A stretch of DNA of 64,000 nt, from NCBI GenBank assembly GCA_944382705.1, contig CALWNE010000053.1:29875-93874 (forward strand), in the 5' to 3' direction. Of the stretch, positions 9,381 to 18,262 are shown piece by piece. Origin of the DNA: an uncultured Allofournierella sp. (lineage in GTDB: Bacteria; Bacillota; Clostridia; Oscillospirales; Ruminococcaceae). Every line of letters begins with the position of its first letter. Positions within the stretch are counted from its first letter, which is position 1. A program made the position numbers and the translations under genes. The notes under the pieces are model-generated. The model was not told the origin of the DNA. It was given only the letters and a program-made list of their open reading frames with translations, and searched no databases.

Positions 9381-10139
9381 TTACCCCCGGCCTCGCCCTG
9401 CCTTTTTGGGCTTTGCGGATTTTGCAAATTGGATGCCGGAGTGCTGAGTGCGGCCGGGCTGAGTGCCGCTGTGCTTTTTGGGACGCTTTGTAAAGGAACG
9501 CTGGGTGCGTGCCGGAGCGTCCGCCTTTGGCCCCTGAGGGACTCCCTGTGCAGAGGGCTGCCGTTTGCCGCTGGCAGCAGGCTGTTTGCGTACGCTCCAG
9601 CCAAAGGTGCCCATGGCCTGGCCCAGCCCATAATATTCGCCATGGGCGTAGGCCAGCAGATCTGCCCGTTCCAGGCAAAGGCGGCCTTTGGGGTCCAGCA
9701 AAGACTGGCTTACCTGCACGGCCACAATGTCCGCCAAAAATAAATCATGGGTTCCCAAGGCAATCTGCTGAAATACCTTGCATTCCAGGTTCACCGGGCT
9801 TTCCCCCACCAGGGGGCAGCTCACCTGGCTGGCAGCCAAGGGGGTAAGGCCCATCTGAGCGAATTTATCCTCGGTTCGGCCGCTTTTTACGCCGCACCAG
9901 TCCACTGCACGGGCCAGGGCGGTGGTGGGCAGATTGACCACAAACTCGCCGCTTTTGCAAATCAGCTCGTAGCTGTACCGGCTGGGCCGCACCGAGATGG
10001 AGAGCCGGGGCGGATGGGTGTTGATAATGCCCGCCCAGGCCACCGTAAACACATTAGGGGCTTGCGGGGTGCCGCAGCTTACCAGCACCGGGGGGATAGG
10101 CCCCAGCAGTACGCTGCCTTTCCAGATTTCTTTTTCCAT
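9381..10139 (-). CDS. Flavin reductase-like protein with basic C-terminal tail
   Basis: A 252-residue protein whose first ~190 residues match the flavin reductase/flavoredoxin-like FMN-binding split barrel (LLGPIPPVLVSCGTPQAPN, ISVRPSRYSYELI, EFVVNLPT, CGVKSGRTEDKF). Such proteins bind FMN and pass electrons to unidentified partners. The last ~60 residues are Lys/Arg/Pro/Gln-rich low-complexity sequence not usual for the family. ATG 10139 follows GGGAGGAACC. It lies 24 bases after a Crp/Fnr-type regulator gene in the same direction, so the two are probably co-transcribed and redox-linked. Confidence 0.88.
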   Translation of the reverse strand: MEKEIWKGSVLLGPIPPVLVSCGTPQAPNVFTVAWAGIINTHPPRLSISVRPSRYSYELICKSGEFVVNLPTTALARAVDWCGVKSGRTEDKFAQMGLTPLAASQVSCPLVGESPVNLECKVFQQIALGTHDLFLADIVAVQVSQSLLDPKGRLCLERADLLAYAHGEYYGLGQAMGTFGWSVRKQPAASGKRQPSAQGVPQGPKADAPARTQRSFTKRPKKHSGTQPGRTQHSGIQFAKSAKPKKAGRGRG

Positions 10140-10162
10140 GGTTCCTCCCTTGGGAATCTTGC

Positions 10163-10867
10163 TTATCGCTGGTGCTGGCGCAAAAGTTCCGCCTTGTTCA
10201 TCAGCTTAAAGCTGTTTTTGTAGGTTTCAATCAGGCCATCTGCCCGCATCCGGGAGATTTCCCGGCAGAGGGCGGTGCGCTCACAGTTCAGGTAATCGGC
10301 CAGGCCGGAGCGGGTAAAGGGAATGGTAAAGGTATCGGCCCCGGCCAGCTGGGCTTGCTCCAGCAGGTAGGCGCACAGCTTGGCCCGAAGGGTTTTCAAA
10401 ATCAGTAAATCTACCCGCCGATTCAACGCAAAGTATTTTTCTGACAGGGTTTTAGCCCAGTTTTGCAGCAGCTTTAGGTGGTACGGGTGCATCTCTGGGC
10501 GGGGGTTGAGCAGCTGCTGGGTGGGCAAAAGCAGGATGGTGCAGCCGGTACAGGCCACAATGGTAACAGGGCTTTTTGTGTCCGACCCGGAAAGTACATC
10601 CCCAAACAGGCTGCCGGGCTCCAGCCGGGTAATGGCTACGCTGGCCCCCTCTGGCGTGCCCTTCACAGCTTCCAGGCTGCCGGTGAGCACCACACCCATC
10701 TGCTGCACCGCATAACCGGCCAGCTGCACAATTTCCCCCTTGGCAAAGCTGCGAACATTGGGCTGAAAGCATTCCAGCACCTGCGCAAGCTCCTGGTGAC
10801 TCAGCCCCTGAAACAGGCTGGTGCCAAGCAGCAGGGGGAAAAAATCGGTTAAAAGTGCATTGCCCAT
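10163..10867 (-). CDS. Crp/Fnr family transcriptional regulator
   Basis: About 234 residues: an N-terminal cyclic-nucleotide-binding-type beta-barrel (FAKGEIVQLAGYAVQQMGVVLTG, LEPGSLFGDV) and a C-terminal winged helix (FTRSGLADYLNCERTALCREISRM). No Fe-S cysteine cluster like that of FNR is evident near the N-terminus. The chosen ATG (10867) follows AGGGAGG; an upstream in-frame ATG at 10948 has no ribosome site and overlaps the promoter. The effector is unknown. It likely regulates the flavin reductase downstream and possibly the divergent ABC importer. Confidence 0.9.
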   Translation of the reverse strand: MGNALLTDFFPLLLGTSLFQGLSHQELAQVLECFQPNVRSFAKGEIVQLAGYAVQQMGVVLTGSLEAVKGTPEGASVAITRLEPGSLFGDVLSGSDTKSPVTIVACTGCTILLLPTQQLLNPRPEMHPYHLKLLQNWAKTLSEKYFALNRRVDLLILKTLRAKLCAYLLEQAQLAGADTFTIPFTRSGLADYLNCERTALCREISRMRADGLIETYKNSFKLMNKAELLRQHQR

Positions 10868-10919
10868 AAGCGGCCTCCCTATGCAGCTGAGTTGCTGCTG
10901 CAACAGTATGATTTCCCTT

Positions 10920-10948
10920 ATTATAGTAAAATGAAACCGAAAACGCAA
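10920..10948 (-). promoter_or_regulatory. Promoter of the Crp-like regulator gene
   Basis: On the minus strand TTGCGT (10948-10943) and TATAAT (10925-10920) are 17 bases apart, about 50 bases upstream of the regulator start. No equally good promoter is visible for the divergent plus-strand ABC operon, which may depend on an activator. Confidence 0.65.
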
Positions 10949-11020
10949 CCCGTACCGGGCAAGGGGGAACAGCGACCCCGGCCAGGGAGGGCAATATAAA
11001 ACAAAAGAGGAGAATCAATC

Positions 11021-12088
11021 ATGATGAAGCGTATTGTAAGCCTGGCAACCGCCCTGGCTCTGGCTCTGAGCCTGGCTGCTTGCACCAGTTCTGGCAGCAG
11101 CTCTGTATCTGTAACCAGCACCAACTCCGCCAGCCAGCCCAGCAGTGTGTCCGCCAGTGTATCTGCCAGCCAGGATGAGAGTATTCCTGTAAGCCAGACC
11201 CTGGTGCGTGCCGCTGGCCTGAAGGGCCCCACCACCATGGGCATGGTAAAGCTGATGGACGACCAGGCTGCTTTGGAAACCCCTGCCTACCAGGTGGAGA
11301 TGTACGGCAGTGCCGACGAGATTGTACCGCTGCTCACCAAGGGCGAGCTGGACATGGCCGCTATCCCTGCAAACCTGGCTGCCACCCTGTACCAGAAAAC
11401 CAACGGCGCAGTGCAGGTGGCTGCGGTAAATACCCTGGGTGTGCTGTATGTAGTAACCACCGGCCAGCCGGTGGAAAGCATTGCAGACCTGGCCGGCAAA
11501 ACCATTTATTCCACCGGTAAGGGCACTACCCCGGAGTATGTGCTGAACTATCTGCTGACCCAGAACGGTCTGGACCCCCAGAAGGATGTGACCGTGGAAT
11601 ACAAGAGTGAGGCCACCGAGGTGCTGGCTACCCTGCAAGCTGCCAGCGGCGATGCTGTGGCCGTGCTGCCCCAGCCCTATGTAACTGCCGCCCAGGCCCA
11701 GGTGGAGGGCTTGACCGTGGCGCTGGACCTGACCCAGGAGTGGAACAAGGTAAACCAGGACAGCCAGCTCATCACCGGTGTGCTGGTGGTGCGCACCGAA
11801 TTTGCCCAGCAGAACCCTGAGGCTGTAACCAGCTTTTTGCAGGATTACAAGAACAGCATCCAGTGGGTGAACCAGAATACTGCCGAGGCTGCCGAGCTGA
11901 TTGCACAGGCCGGCATTGTGGCAAAGGCTCCCCTGGCCCAGAAGGCCCTGCCTGCCTGCAATCTGGTGTACATGGATGGTGCCGAGATGAAACAGGCCCT
12001 CAGCGGTTACCTGGAGGTTCTGTTCAACCAGTCTGCCGATTCGGTGGGCGGTGCCCTGCCCGATGACGCCTTCTACTATGGCGCATAA
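11021..12088 (+). CDS. ABC importer substrate-binding lipoprotein (NitT/TauT type)
   Basis: A 355-residue lipoprotein: signal sequence with lipobox LAAC, then a Ser/Thr-rich linker (residues ~25-50) and an SsuA/ThiY-like periplasmic-binding fold (KGPTTMGMVKLMD, GELDMAAIPANLAATLYQ, VSL-type second lobe with LITGVLVVRTEFAQQNP). This class carries sulfonates, nitrate, or thiamine-precursor pyrimidines; the substrate cannot be told from sequence here. ATG follows AGAGGAG. It is the first gene of a tight three-gene importer operon with permease and ATPase overlapping downstream. Confidence 0.9.
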   Translation: MMKRIVSLATALALALSLAACTSSGSSSVSVTSTNSASQPSSVSASVSASQDESIPVSQTLVRAAGLKGPTTMGMVKLMDDQAALETPAYQVEMYGSADEIVPLLTKGELDMAAIPANLAATLYQKTNGAVQVAAVNTLGVLYVVTTGQPVESIADLAGKTIYSTGKGTTPEYVLNYLLTQNGLDPQKDVTVEYKSEATEVLATLQAASGDAVAVLPQPYVTAAQAQVEGLTVALDLTQEWNKVNQDSQLITGVLVVRTEFAQQNPEAVTSFLQDYKNSIQWVNQNTAEAAELIAQAGIVAKAPLAQKALPACNLVYMDGAEMKQALSGYLEVLFNQSADSVGGALPDDAFYYGA

Positions 12089-12833
12089 GGGCCGGCTCAA
12101 GCAACTGGGGGCGGTGGTGTTCTGGCTGCTGGTATGGCAGCTGGGGGCCGCCGCCCTGAACCAGAGCTTTTTACTGGCTTCGCCCCTGCAAACCCTGGCT
12201 GCCCTGCTGCGTCTTGCAGGCAGCTGGGCGTTTTGGCACCGGGTGGGGTTTAGTGCCCTGCGCATTCTGGTGGGCTTTGCCGCCGCTGCCGGGGTGGGCT
12301 GCCTGCTGGCTGCGCTCAGTGCCGCTGTCCAGCTGGCGCAGGCTCTGGTTTCGCCCCTGATGCAGCTGATGAAGGCTGTGCCGGTGGCTAGTTTTATTAT
12401 TTTGGCCTTGCTTTGGGTGCGCAGCAGCAATCTGTGCACCCTTATTGCCTTTTTAATGGTGCTGCCGGTGGTGTATACGGCGGTGCTGCAAGGCATCAAA
12501 AGCACCGACGCCCAGCTGCTGGAGATGGCCCAGGTCTTTCGGATTCCCTGGCAAAGGGCCTTGGGGGCCATCTGGCTGCCCCAGGTGTGGCCCTATTTTG
12601 TGCAAAGCTGCACCGTGGGCATGGGCCTTGCCTGGAAAAGCGGCATTGCTGCCGAGGTGATTGGCCTGCCCTCCGGCAGCCTGGGCGAAGCCCTCTATCA
12701 GGCAAAGCTGTATCTGGAAACAGGGGAGCTGTTTGCCTGCACGGTGGTGATTGTGGCGGCAAGCACCCTGTGTGAGCGGTTGTTTTTGCGGCTTTTGGCC
12801 TGGCTGGGCCGCAGATGGGAGGTGCAGCCATGA
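12078..12833 (+). CDS. ABC importer permease (NitT/TauT type)
   Basis: A ~251-residue inner-membrane permease of the SsuC/TauC family with about six helices. The EAA-type cytoplasmic loop is visible as EMAQVFRIPWQRALGAIWLPQVWPYF, and GLAWKSGIAAEVIGLPSGSLG is a family signature. The start is uncertain: ATG 12078 overlaps the end of the binding-protein gene, and in-frame ATGs lie at 12051 and 12063. Coupled translation with its neighbours is likely. Confidence 0.9.
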   Translation: MAHKGRLKQLGAVVFWLLVWQLGAAALNQSFLLASPLQTLAALLRLAGSWAFWHRVGFSALRILVGFAAAAGVGCLLAALSAAVQLAQALVSPLMQLMKAVPVASFIILALLWVRSSNLCTLIAFLMVLPVVYTAVLQGIKSTDAQLLEMAQVFRIPWQRALGAIWLPQVWPYFVQSCTVGMGLAWKSGIAAEVIGLPSGSLGEALYQAKLYLETGELFACTVVIVAASTLCERLFLRLLAWLGRRWEVQP

Positions 12834-13396
12834 AAGCCATGCTAACCCATGTAAGCAAGCAATACCAAGGGGTGCCGGTGCTCAGGGATGTTACCCTCAC
12901 CCTGGAGGGCACCACGGTGCTGATGGCCCCCTCAGGCCGGGGCAAAACGACTCTGGCCCGGCTGCTGCTGGGGCTGGAACAGCCCGACGAGGGCAGGGTG
13001 GAGTGCACCGGTCATCTGGTGGCTCAGTTTCAGGAAGATCGGCTCTGCCCGCAGCTTTCGGCGGTGCAGAATGTGGCGCTGGCTGCTGCCCAGTGCAGCC
13101 TTGACCAGATTGTGCAAGCCTTGCAGCAGCTGGGGCTGAACCAGCAGGATCTGCACAAGCAGGCAGCCCAGCTTTCTGGCGGGCAGGCGCGCCGGGTGGC
13201 GCTGGCCCGGGCGCTGCTGGCCCCTGGGGATGGAATCATTCTGGATGAGCCATTCAAGGGCCTGGACGAAACCACCCGGCAAAAAGCCATCCGCTGGGTG
13301 CAGGATACGCTGCAAGGCCGCTGGCTGCTGCTGATTACCCACGACCAGCAGGAAGCCGCTGCCTTTGGCGGCGTTTGCCTGCGCTGGAATCCTTAA
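12830..13396 (+). CDS. ABC importer ATP-binding protein (NitT/TauT type)
   Basis: A compact 188-residue ATPase with Walker A APSGRGKTT, signature LSGGQ, Walker B GIILDEPFKGLDE and switch His ITHD. It is shorter than typical SsuB proteins (~230-260 residues) because the region between Walker A and the signature is reduced. ATG 12830 overlaps the permease stop (ATGA) and follows GGGAGG. It energises uptake by the two upstream components. Confidence 0.9.
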   Translation: MKAMLTHVSKQYQGVPVLRDVTLTLEGTTVLMAPSGRGKTTLARLLLGLEQPDEGRVECTGHLVAQFQEDRLCPQLSAVQNVALAAAQCSLDQIVQALQQLGLNQQDLHKQAAQLSGGQARRVALARALLAPGDGIILDEPFKGLDETTRQKAIRWVQDTLQGRWLLLITHDQQEAAAFGGVCLRWNP

Positions 13397-13403
13397 AACC
13401 AAC

Positions 13404-13446
13404 AAAACCATACAATTTGCCCAAAAGATGCAAATTGTATGGTTTT
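13404..13446 (+). terminator. Terminator after the NitT/TauT importer operon
   Basis: A perfect 17-bp stem (AAAACCATACAATTTGC at 13404-13420 with its complement at 13430-13446) and 9-base loop, followed by GCTTTTTG. Confidence 0.88.
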
Positions 13447-13463
13447 GCTTTTTGTAAAATTGC

Positions 13464-13492
13464 TTGTAAGCTGCTGGCAAAGGGGGTATAAT
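13464..13492 (+). promoter_or_regulatory. Promoter of the MBL hydrolase gene
   Basis: TTGTAA (13464-13469), 17-base spacer, TATAAT (13487-13492). The predicted start of transcription is about 13499, leaving a ~105-base leader before the gene. Confidence 0.7.
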
Positions 13493-13503
13493 AAAAGCAA
13501 GTA

Positions 13504-13582
13504 AAGGATGTGCAGATTTTTTGCAAAGCCTCACAGTGCTGTACATCCTTGTATGGCCGCCAGGGGCGTTGACCCACCGGCC
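13504..13582 (+). promoter_or_regulatory. Structured 5' leader of MBL hydrolase mRNA
   Basis: AAGGATGTGCAG (13504-13515) pairs with CTGTACATCCTT (13539-13550) to form a 12-bp stem (one G-U) near the predicted 5' end, with a 23-base loop. A second stem GGCCG (13555-13559)/CGGCC (13578-13582) with inner GGG/CCC pairing ends just before the ribosome site. I do not recognise a known riboswitch class. Confidence 0.5.
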
Positions 13583-13603
13583 CAATAAAGGAGGCGTCGT
13601 TTG

Positions 13604-15208
13604 ATGAAACTTACATTTTTGGGTGCTGCCCATGAGGTTACCGGCAGCTGCTACCTGCTGCGAGTGGGCGAAAAAAACATCATGATAGACTGCGGCATGG
13701 AGCAGGGCCGGGACATTTACGAAAACCAGCCCCTGCCCATTGCCCCCAGCCAGGTGGATTGCCTGCTGCTGACCCATGCCCACATTGACCATTCCGGCCG
13801 GATTCCTTTGATGGTGAAAAACGGCTACCGTGGCCCTGTTATGGCCACCACCGCCACCACCGAACTGTGCAACATCATGCTGCGAGACTCGGCCCATATT
13901 CAGGAGTTTGAAGCGGAGTGGCGCAACCGCAAGGCAAAGCGTTCCGGTGCCGAGGAATACCAGCCCATCTACACCATGCAGGATGCCGAGGCGGCCCTCA
14001 AGCTGTTTGAGGGCATTGAATACGGCGAAACCTTTGAGGTGTGCGAGGGGGTAACAGGCCGTTTTGTGGATGTGGGCCACCTGCTGGGCTCTGCCAGCAT
14101 CGAGCTGTGGGTTACCGAGGATGGACAGCAGAAAAAGCTGGTTTTTTCCGGCGATATCGGCAACGACCACCAGCCCCTGCTCCGGGATCCCCATATCTTG
14201 AAAGAAGCGGACTATGTGGTGATGGAGTCCACCTATGGCGACCGAAGCCACGGCCCCCGGCCAGACTATGTAACCGAGCTGGCAGGGCTGATTCAATCCA
14301 CCTTTGACCGGGGCGGCAATCTGGTAATTCCCAGCTTTGCGGTGGGCCGCACCCAGGAAATGCTCTATTTTTTGCGGCAAATCAAGGAGCGCAATCTGGT
14401 AAAAGGCCACGGGGATTTTACCGTGTATGTGGATAGCCCTCTGGCAGTGGAAGCCACCCAAATTTTCCGCAGACAGTGGCAGGAATGTTACGACGAGGAA
14501 GCCCGTGCCCTGGTGGAGCAGGGCATCAATCCGCTGAACTTTTCCGGCCTGAAACTCTCCCTTACCAGCGATGACTCCAAGGCCATCAACTTTGACGAAC
14601 GCCCCAAGGTGATTTTGTCTGCCAGCGGTATGTGCGAAGCAGGCCGAATCCGCCATCATCTGAAACATAACCTGTGGCGGCCCCAGTCCACCATTCTGTT
14701 TGTGGGCTACCAAAGCCCCGGCACCCTGGGCCGTGCCCTGGTAGAGGGTGCCCGGCAGGTGCGGCTGTTTGGCGAAACCATTGAGGTGCGGGCCAACATT
14801 CAGGTGCTGGCAGGTGTTTCTGGCCATGCGGACAACGAGGGCCTGATGCGCTGGGCCGCAGGATTTAAGGACCACAAACCCCAGCGGGTGTTTGTAACCC
14901 ATGGCGAGGATACCGTTTGTGATATTTTTGCAAACCGGCTTACTGCAGAACTGGGGTACCCGGCTACCGCCCCCTACAACGGCGCCGAGTACGACCTGCT
15001 CACCGGCCAGTGCCTGGCTTTGGGCAACCGCAAGCGCATTGAAGAAAAGAAGGCTGGTTTGCGCAGCCAGAACCCGGTTTACCGTCGGCTGCTGGATGCA
15101 GGCCACCGCCTGTTGAACCTTATCAAAGGCAAGGAAGGCCATGCCAATAAGGAGCTGGCCCGGTTTGCAAGCCAGATTGAAGCCCTGTGCGAAAAGTGGG
15201 AAGACTAA
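13604..15208 (+). CDS. MBL-fold beta-CASP metallohydrolase, probable RNA-processing exonuclease
   Basis: A ~534-residue protein with the metallo-beta-lactamase metal motif T-H-A-H-I-D-H-S-G, the later VGHLLGSASIEL and FSGDIGN metal ligands, a beta-CASP insert (AVGRTQEMLYFL) and the C-terminal GHADNEGLMRW/VFVTHGED motifs of RNA-specificity (RMMBL) domains. This architecture is typical of CPSF73/YSH1-like nucleases in bacteria; the RNA substrate is unknown. ATG 13604 lies 9 bases after AAAGGAGG. The gene is monocistronic with its own promoter, structured leader and terminator. Confidence 0.9.
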   Translation: MKLTFLGAAHEVTGSCYLLRVGEKNIMIDCGMEQGRDIYENQPLPIAPSQVDCLLLTHAHIDHSGRIPLMVKNGYRGPVMATTATTELCNIMLRDSAHIQEFEAEWRNRKAKRSGAEEYQPIYTMQDAEAALKLFEGIEYGETFEVCEGVTGRFVDVGHLLGSASIELWVTEDGQQKKLVFSGDIGNDHQPLLRDPHILKEADYVVMESTYGDRSHGPRPDYVTELAGLIQSTFDRGGNLVIPSFAVGRTQEMLYFLRQIKERNLVKGHGDFTVYVDSPLAVEATQIFRRQWQECYDEEARALVEQGINPLNFSGLKLSLTSDDSKAINFDERPKVILSASGMCEAGRIRHHLKHNLWRPQSTILFVGYQSPGTLGRALVEGARQVRLFGETIEVRANIQVLAGVSGHADNEGLMRWAAGFKDHKPQRVFVTHGEDTVCDIFANRLTAELGYPATAPYNGAEYDLLTGQCLALGNRKRIEEKKAGLRSQNPVYRRLLDAGHRLLNLIKGKEGHANKELARFASQIEALCEKWED

Positions 15209-15221
15209 CCTGTAACTCTAT

Positions 15222-15261
15222 AAAAAGCGGTGCAGCCTGTTGCAAGGCTGCGCCGCTTTTT
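15222..15261 (+). terminator. Terminator after MBL hydrolase
   Basis: AAAAAGCGGTGCAGCC (15222-15237) pairs with GGCTGCGCCGCTTTTT (15246-15261), one G-U pair. The following 100 bases up to the tRNA terminator show no gene. Confidence 0.88.
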
Positions 15262-15363
15262 GTCAGCTGGTAACCAGCAAGGGACGATAGAATCATGGAG
15301 GGTCAGAGAGTGCAATCGCTGGATTTCCTCTTGCGAAGCAAAGCCCCAGCCCGGCAAACACAA

Positions 15364-15398
15364 AAACACCCTGTAAACCATTGGTTTACAGGGTGTTT
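15364..15398 (-). terminator. Terminator of tRNA-Leu (copy 1)
   Basis: AAACACCCTGTAAACCA and its complement are separated by a single T, giving a long hairpin; read on the minus strand it is followed by a T-run. It resembles the terminator of the second tRNA-Leu near 51.8 kb, with compensating base changes. Confidence 0.8.
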
Positions 15399-15402
15399 CG
15401 CT

Positions 15403-15489
15403 TGGTGCGGATGAAGGGACTTGAACCCCCACGGTATCGCTACCACTAGAACCTGAATCTAGCGCGTCTGCCAATTCCGCCACATCCGC
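15403..15489 (-). tRNA. tRNA-Leu(CAG), copy 1
   Basis: GCGGATG pairs with CATCCGC in the acceptor stem, the anticodon loop reads TTCAGGT (anticodon CAG), a long variable arm is present, and CCA is encoded. The 87-base sequence is identical to the plus-strand copy at 51725-51811. Confidence 0.96.
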
Positions 15490-15524
15490 ATATTTGCTTG
15501 CCGCATCTCTCAGCGACGATATTT

Positions 15525-15552
15525 ATTATAGCATGGATTTTGTAAAATGCAA
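15525..15552 (-). promoter_or_regulatory. Promoter of tRNA-Leu copy 1
   Basis: On the minus strand TTGCAT (15552-15547) and TATAAT (15530-15525) are 16 bases apart, about 35 bases upstream of the tRNA 5' end. Confidence 0.7.
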
Positions 15553-15840
15553 GGGGTTTTGCAAAATTTTTTTTAAAAAAATAAAGGTTTTAAAAGATGG
15601 CTCAAATTCTGGGCTGCCAGCCGCCCCAAGCCAGCCTTTTGCCAGCATGGCAACCGGTCAAGTGGATGCCTTGTTCCGAATGCCACACAAGGGCCGCACC
15701 TGTGGCAGTTAATTTACCCAAAGCCCAAAGGAGAGGGCGCCCCGGCCCGCAGCCTGTTTTCACAGCAGCTTTTGCGGGGCAGAGGCAAGCCAAAACAGCC
15801 CAGCCCAACGCTGCCAAGTGCCCAAGCAAGGCAGACAAAA
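15553..15840. other. Intergenic region without a supported gene
   Basis: An A/T-rich start is followed by a G+C-rich stretch with small overlapping reading frames on both strands. None has a ribosome site or recognisable family sequence, so I call no gene. Confidence 0.5.
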
Positions 15841-15874
15841 CAAAAACCAATGGTAATAAAACCAGTGGTTTTTG
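15841..15874 (-). terminator. Weak terminator after broken diguanylate cyclase gene
   Basis: CAAAAACCA (15841-15849) pairs with TGGTTTTTG (15866-15874); read on the minus strand it ends in TTTTTGTTTTG. Confidence 0.5.
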
Positions 15875-15898
15875 CAAAATGTAATAAAGCGAAAGGGG

Positions 15899-18262
15899 TC
15901 AGGCGTTGGTTTGCGCAGCAGCAGAATCGCTGGTTTGCTGCTCCTGGGCGTCCTTCTGCTGGTGGATATACCAGCGGCCTTTGCCAGTGTGCTTTGCCAC
16001 ATACATGGCTTCGTCCGCTGCCTGATACAGTGCAGAGTAGGTGCTTAACTCTGGGTTAATATAGCAGGCACCAATGCTGAGGGACAGGGGAACATCCGGA
16101 TAGGAGCAGAACACTACCTGCTTTACCTGAAGTTGAAACTGAGTAAGTTTTTCTTCAAGAACAGTACGCTCCATATTGTTGGGAATAAACAGTACAAATT
16201 CGTCACCGCCCAAACGGACTTTCCAGTCGCAGGAGCGGAAGAATTGGTTCATGTACTGGGCAAAATCCCGCAGTACCTGGTCGCCAGCCATGTGGCCCTT
16301 AGTGTCGTTCAGGCATTTAAAGTTGTCGATGTCAATCAACAGCAGAATGCCTTCTGCCGGCTCTTGGGTTAAGAATTGCTGAATTTTTTCTGCAAAAGCC
16401 ACACGGTTCATCAGCCCGGTAAGGCCATCGGTGCTGGCCTGCTGCTGCAGCTGCTATTTCGAGAGCATTTCGGTGCTTACATTTACAATACGGCCGACCG
16501 CATAGTCGGAATAATCATCCTGCACATACCGCAAATCCACCCGGAACCAAACCTTCTGTTCACCAATGTTTAGGTTTATATGCCGCTCCACACTGCGGGT
16601 GGAAAGCATCTCCTTAAGCACAGTGTAAGCTTCCAGTTCATATGAATGAGTAAACTGACTGGCGGGGTTAAGATGCAGGAAGTTTTTAATGGGGTTCATG
16701 TTCAGGAACACATACTGGTTGTTTTGCAGCTGCAAAACATCGTCCTTGTAGTTGTATTCCATCAAACATTCTTCGGTCAGTTTAGACAGCTGATAGATGC
16801 GCTCGCTCTCTGTCTTGATTACACGCAGCATCCGGTTTTTGTGCAGAAGGCGTGCAATGACAATGGCAGTTAAAAGCAGTACGCCCACAATGGTTACAGG
16901 AAACCAGTAGATATACACCAGTTCCTGCCAGGTGTAGGAGGAAATAATCTGAGAGTTTTTGTAGAGCATTTCCTGGCGCACATTGTCGCTCAGGTTAGAA
17001 GCATAGCTGTTAAAAATCTGAATGAGCTGGGCATCCAGCAAAATGCTGGTGTTGCGGCTGCAGCGCAGCTGCTGCAGGGTGCTTTGGGTGTTGGCCGAAA
17101 GAACCTGCACAGAGCTGTAATCGATGCTGGTTACATCCGGGCTGGAAACCACCACACCATAGCTTGTAAAGTAGGGAGTGCTCAGCATCAGGCCGGATTC
17201 GTTTACCAGATTGGCGTTAAGGGGCAGTGCAGCAATCAAATCAATCTGGTCGCTGTTCAGCAGTTCCAAAGCCTCCTGGAAGTTTTGCACCACAACGGGC
17301 TCGTATTTCAGGCCGGTAGCCTTAGCAAAGGAATCCATATAATCCACTGCCAAACCTTCCAAATGGCCGTTCTGCTGGGTTTGAATGGGGGCGTTGCCGT
17401 CAAAGAACAAAACCTTGAGCGTGCCAAGGCTTTCGATGTATTCCCGATTTTTACCGGAAATACGGAAATGACCGTCCCAACCAAAGTACTTGTTGTGCAA
17501 ATCCGTTTGGATGGTGGGGAAAGAAATACTCAGGCTGTTCATGCCGTTGTTGAGCTTTTGCAAAAGGTCCGACCGTGTTTTGCTCAATGCCAAATAAAAC
17601 GGAGTGGGGTGGAACCGTGCAATACCCCGCAGACCGGGGTCCATCGAGATATCCACCTGTAAGGTGGCGTCGGCTTCGCCGTTCAGTACGGCGATCTCGC
17701 ATTCCTCCAGGGTTTCGTAGGGAACCAGCTCATAGCTAAAGCCGTTTACTTAGGCAAATTTTTCCAGATTGGGCAGACGGCGTTCAAAACCAGGGTAGGT
17801 GGCAATGCGGATGCCGTCCCAATTGCCATAATCTTCGGCCATCCAATTAGTAGAATCTTTAGCGACCGACAGAGTAATATAGGAGGTGCCGTAGCTGTAA
17901 TTGGGGTAAAGATATACCTCCTCCAGCGACTCCTGGTAGGTCATGGCTCCCATCATGTCAATCTCGCCGGTTTTCAGCATATTCATGAGGGTGGTCAGCT
18001 GGGTGTTGATGTTCCCATCAATCTGCACATACTCGTACTCCCAGCCGGTGTATTTGCTCAGTTCTTCCAGATAAGAAACTGTATAGCCGGTATAACTTCC
18101 GTCGTCTTCCAGTTCGGTGAGACCCTTTTGGATGGGGAAGCCTACATGAATTACATTATCGTCGGCGGCATGGGTGGTGAGGGTAAGGCAGGGTAAAACC
18201 AGACTCAGCAGTATCCCCAGCGTCATAAACAGGTTAAGGCTTCTTCGCCAACGAATGTTCAA
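15899..18262 (-). pseudogene. Solute-binding-domain diguanylate cyclase, broken by two in-frame stops
   Basis: One continuous reading frame encodes an exported sensor: signal segment (LNLFMTLGILLSLVLPCLTL), a first SBP_bac_3-like domain (VIHVGFPIQKGLTELEDDGSYTG split over the start), a second such domain, a membrane helix (IYWFPVTIVGVLLLTAIVIA), a PAS-like region and a GGDEF domain with intact active-site motif (VRLGGDEFVLF). A TAA at 17750-17752 and a TAG at 16454-16456 interrupt the same frame; no frameshift separates the three parts. Both could derive from Gln codons by one C-to-T change. The start is TTG 18262 after AAGGAG; an ATG at 18307 lacks a ribosome site. The product would have made c-di-GMP; as read it should be inactive unless the stops are bypassed or are sequence errors. 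Confidence 0.85.

Noticed and set aside
12932..15142. 736-codon open frame on the minus strand opposite the MBL hydrolase gene
   Set aside because: It is a shadow of a G+C-rich gene; no ribosome site or family similarity, and it crosses a terminator and promoter.
15602..15877. 91-codon minus-strand frame with a hydrophobic N-terminus
   Set aside because: No ribosome site; composition suggests chance reading of spacer DNA.
15899..18262. Stop-codon recoding to Gln (TAA and TAG read as sense)
   Set aside because: Other genes here end at TAA and TAG normally, so a general recoding is unlikely; pseudogene is simpler.
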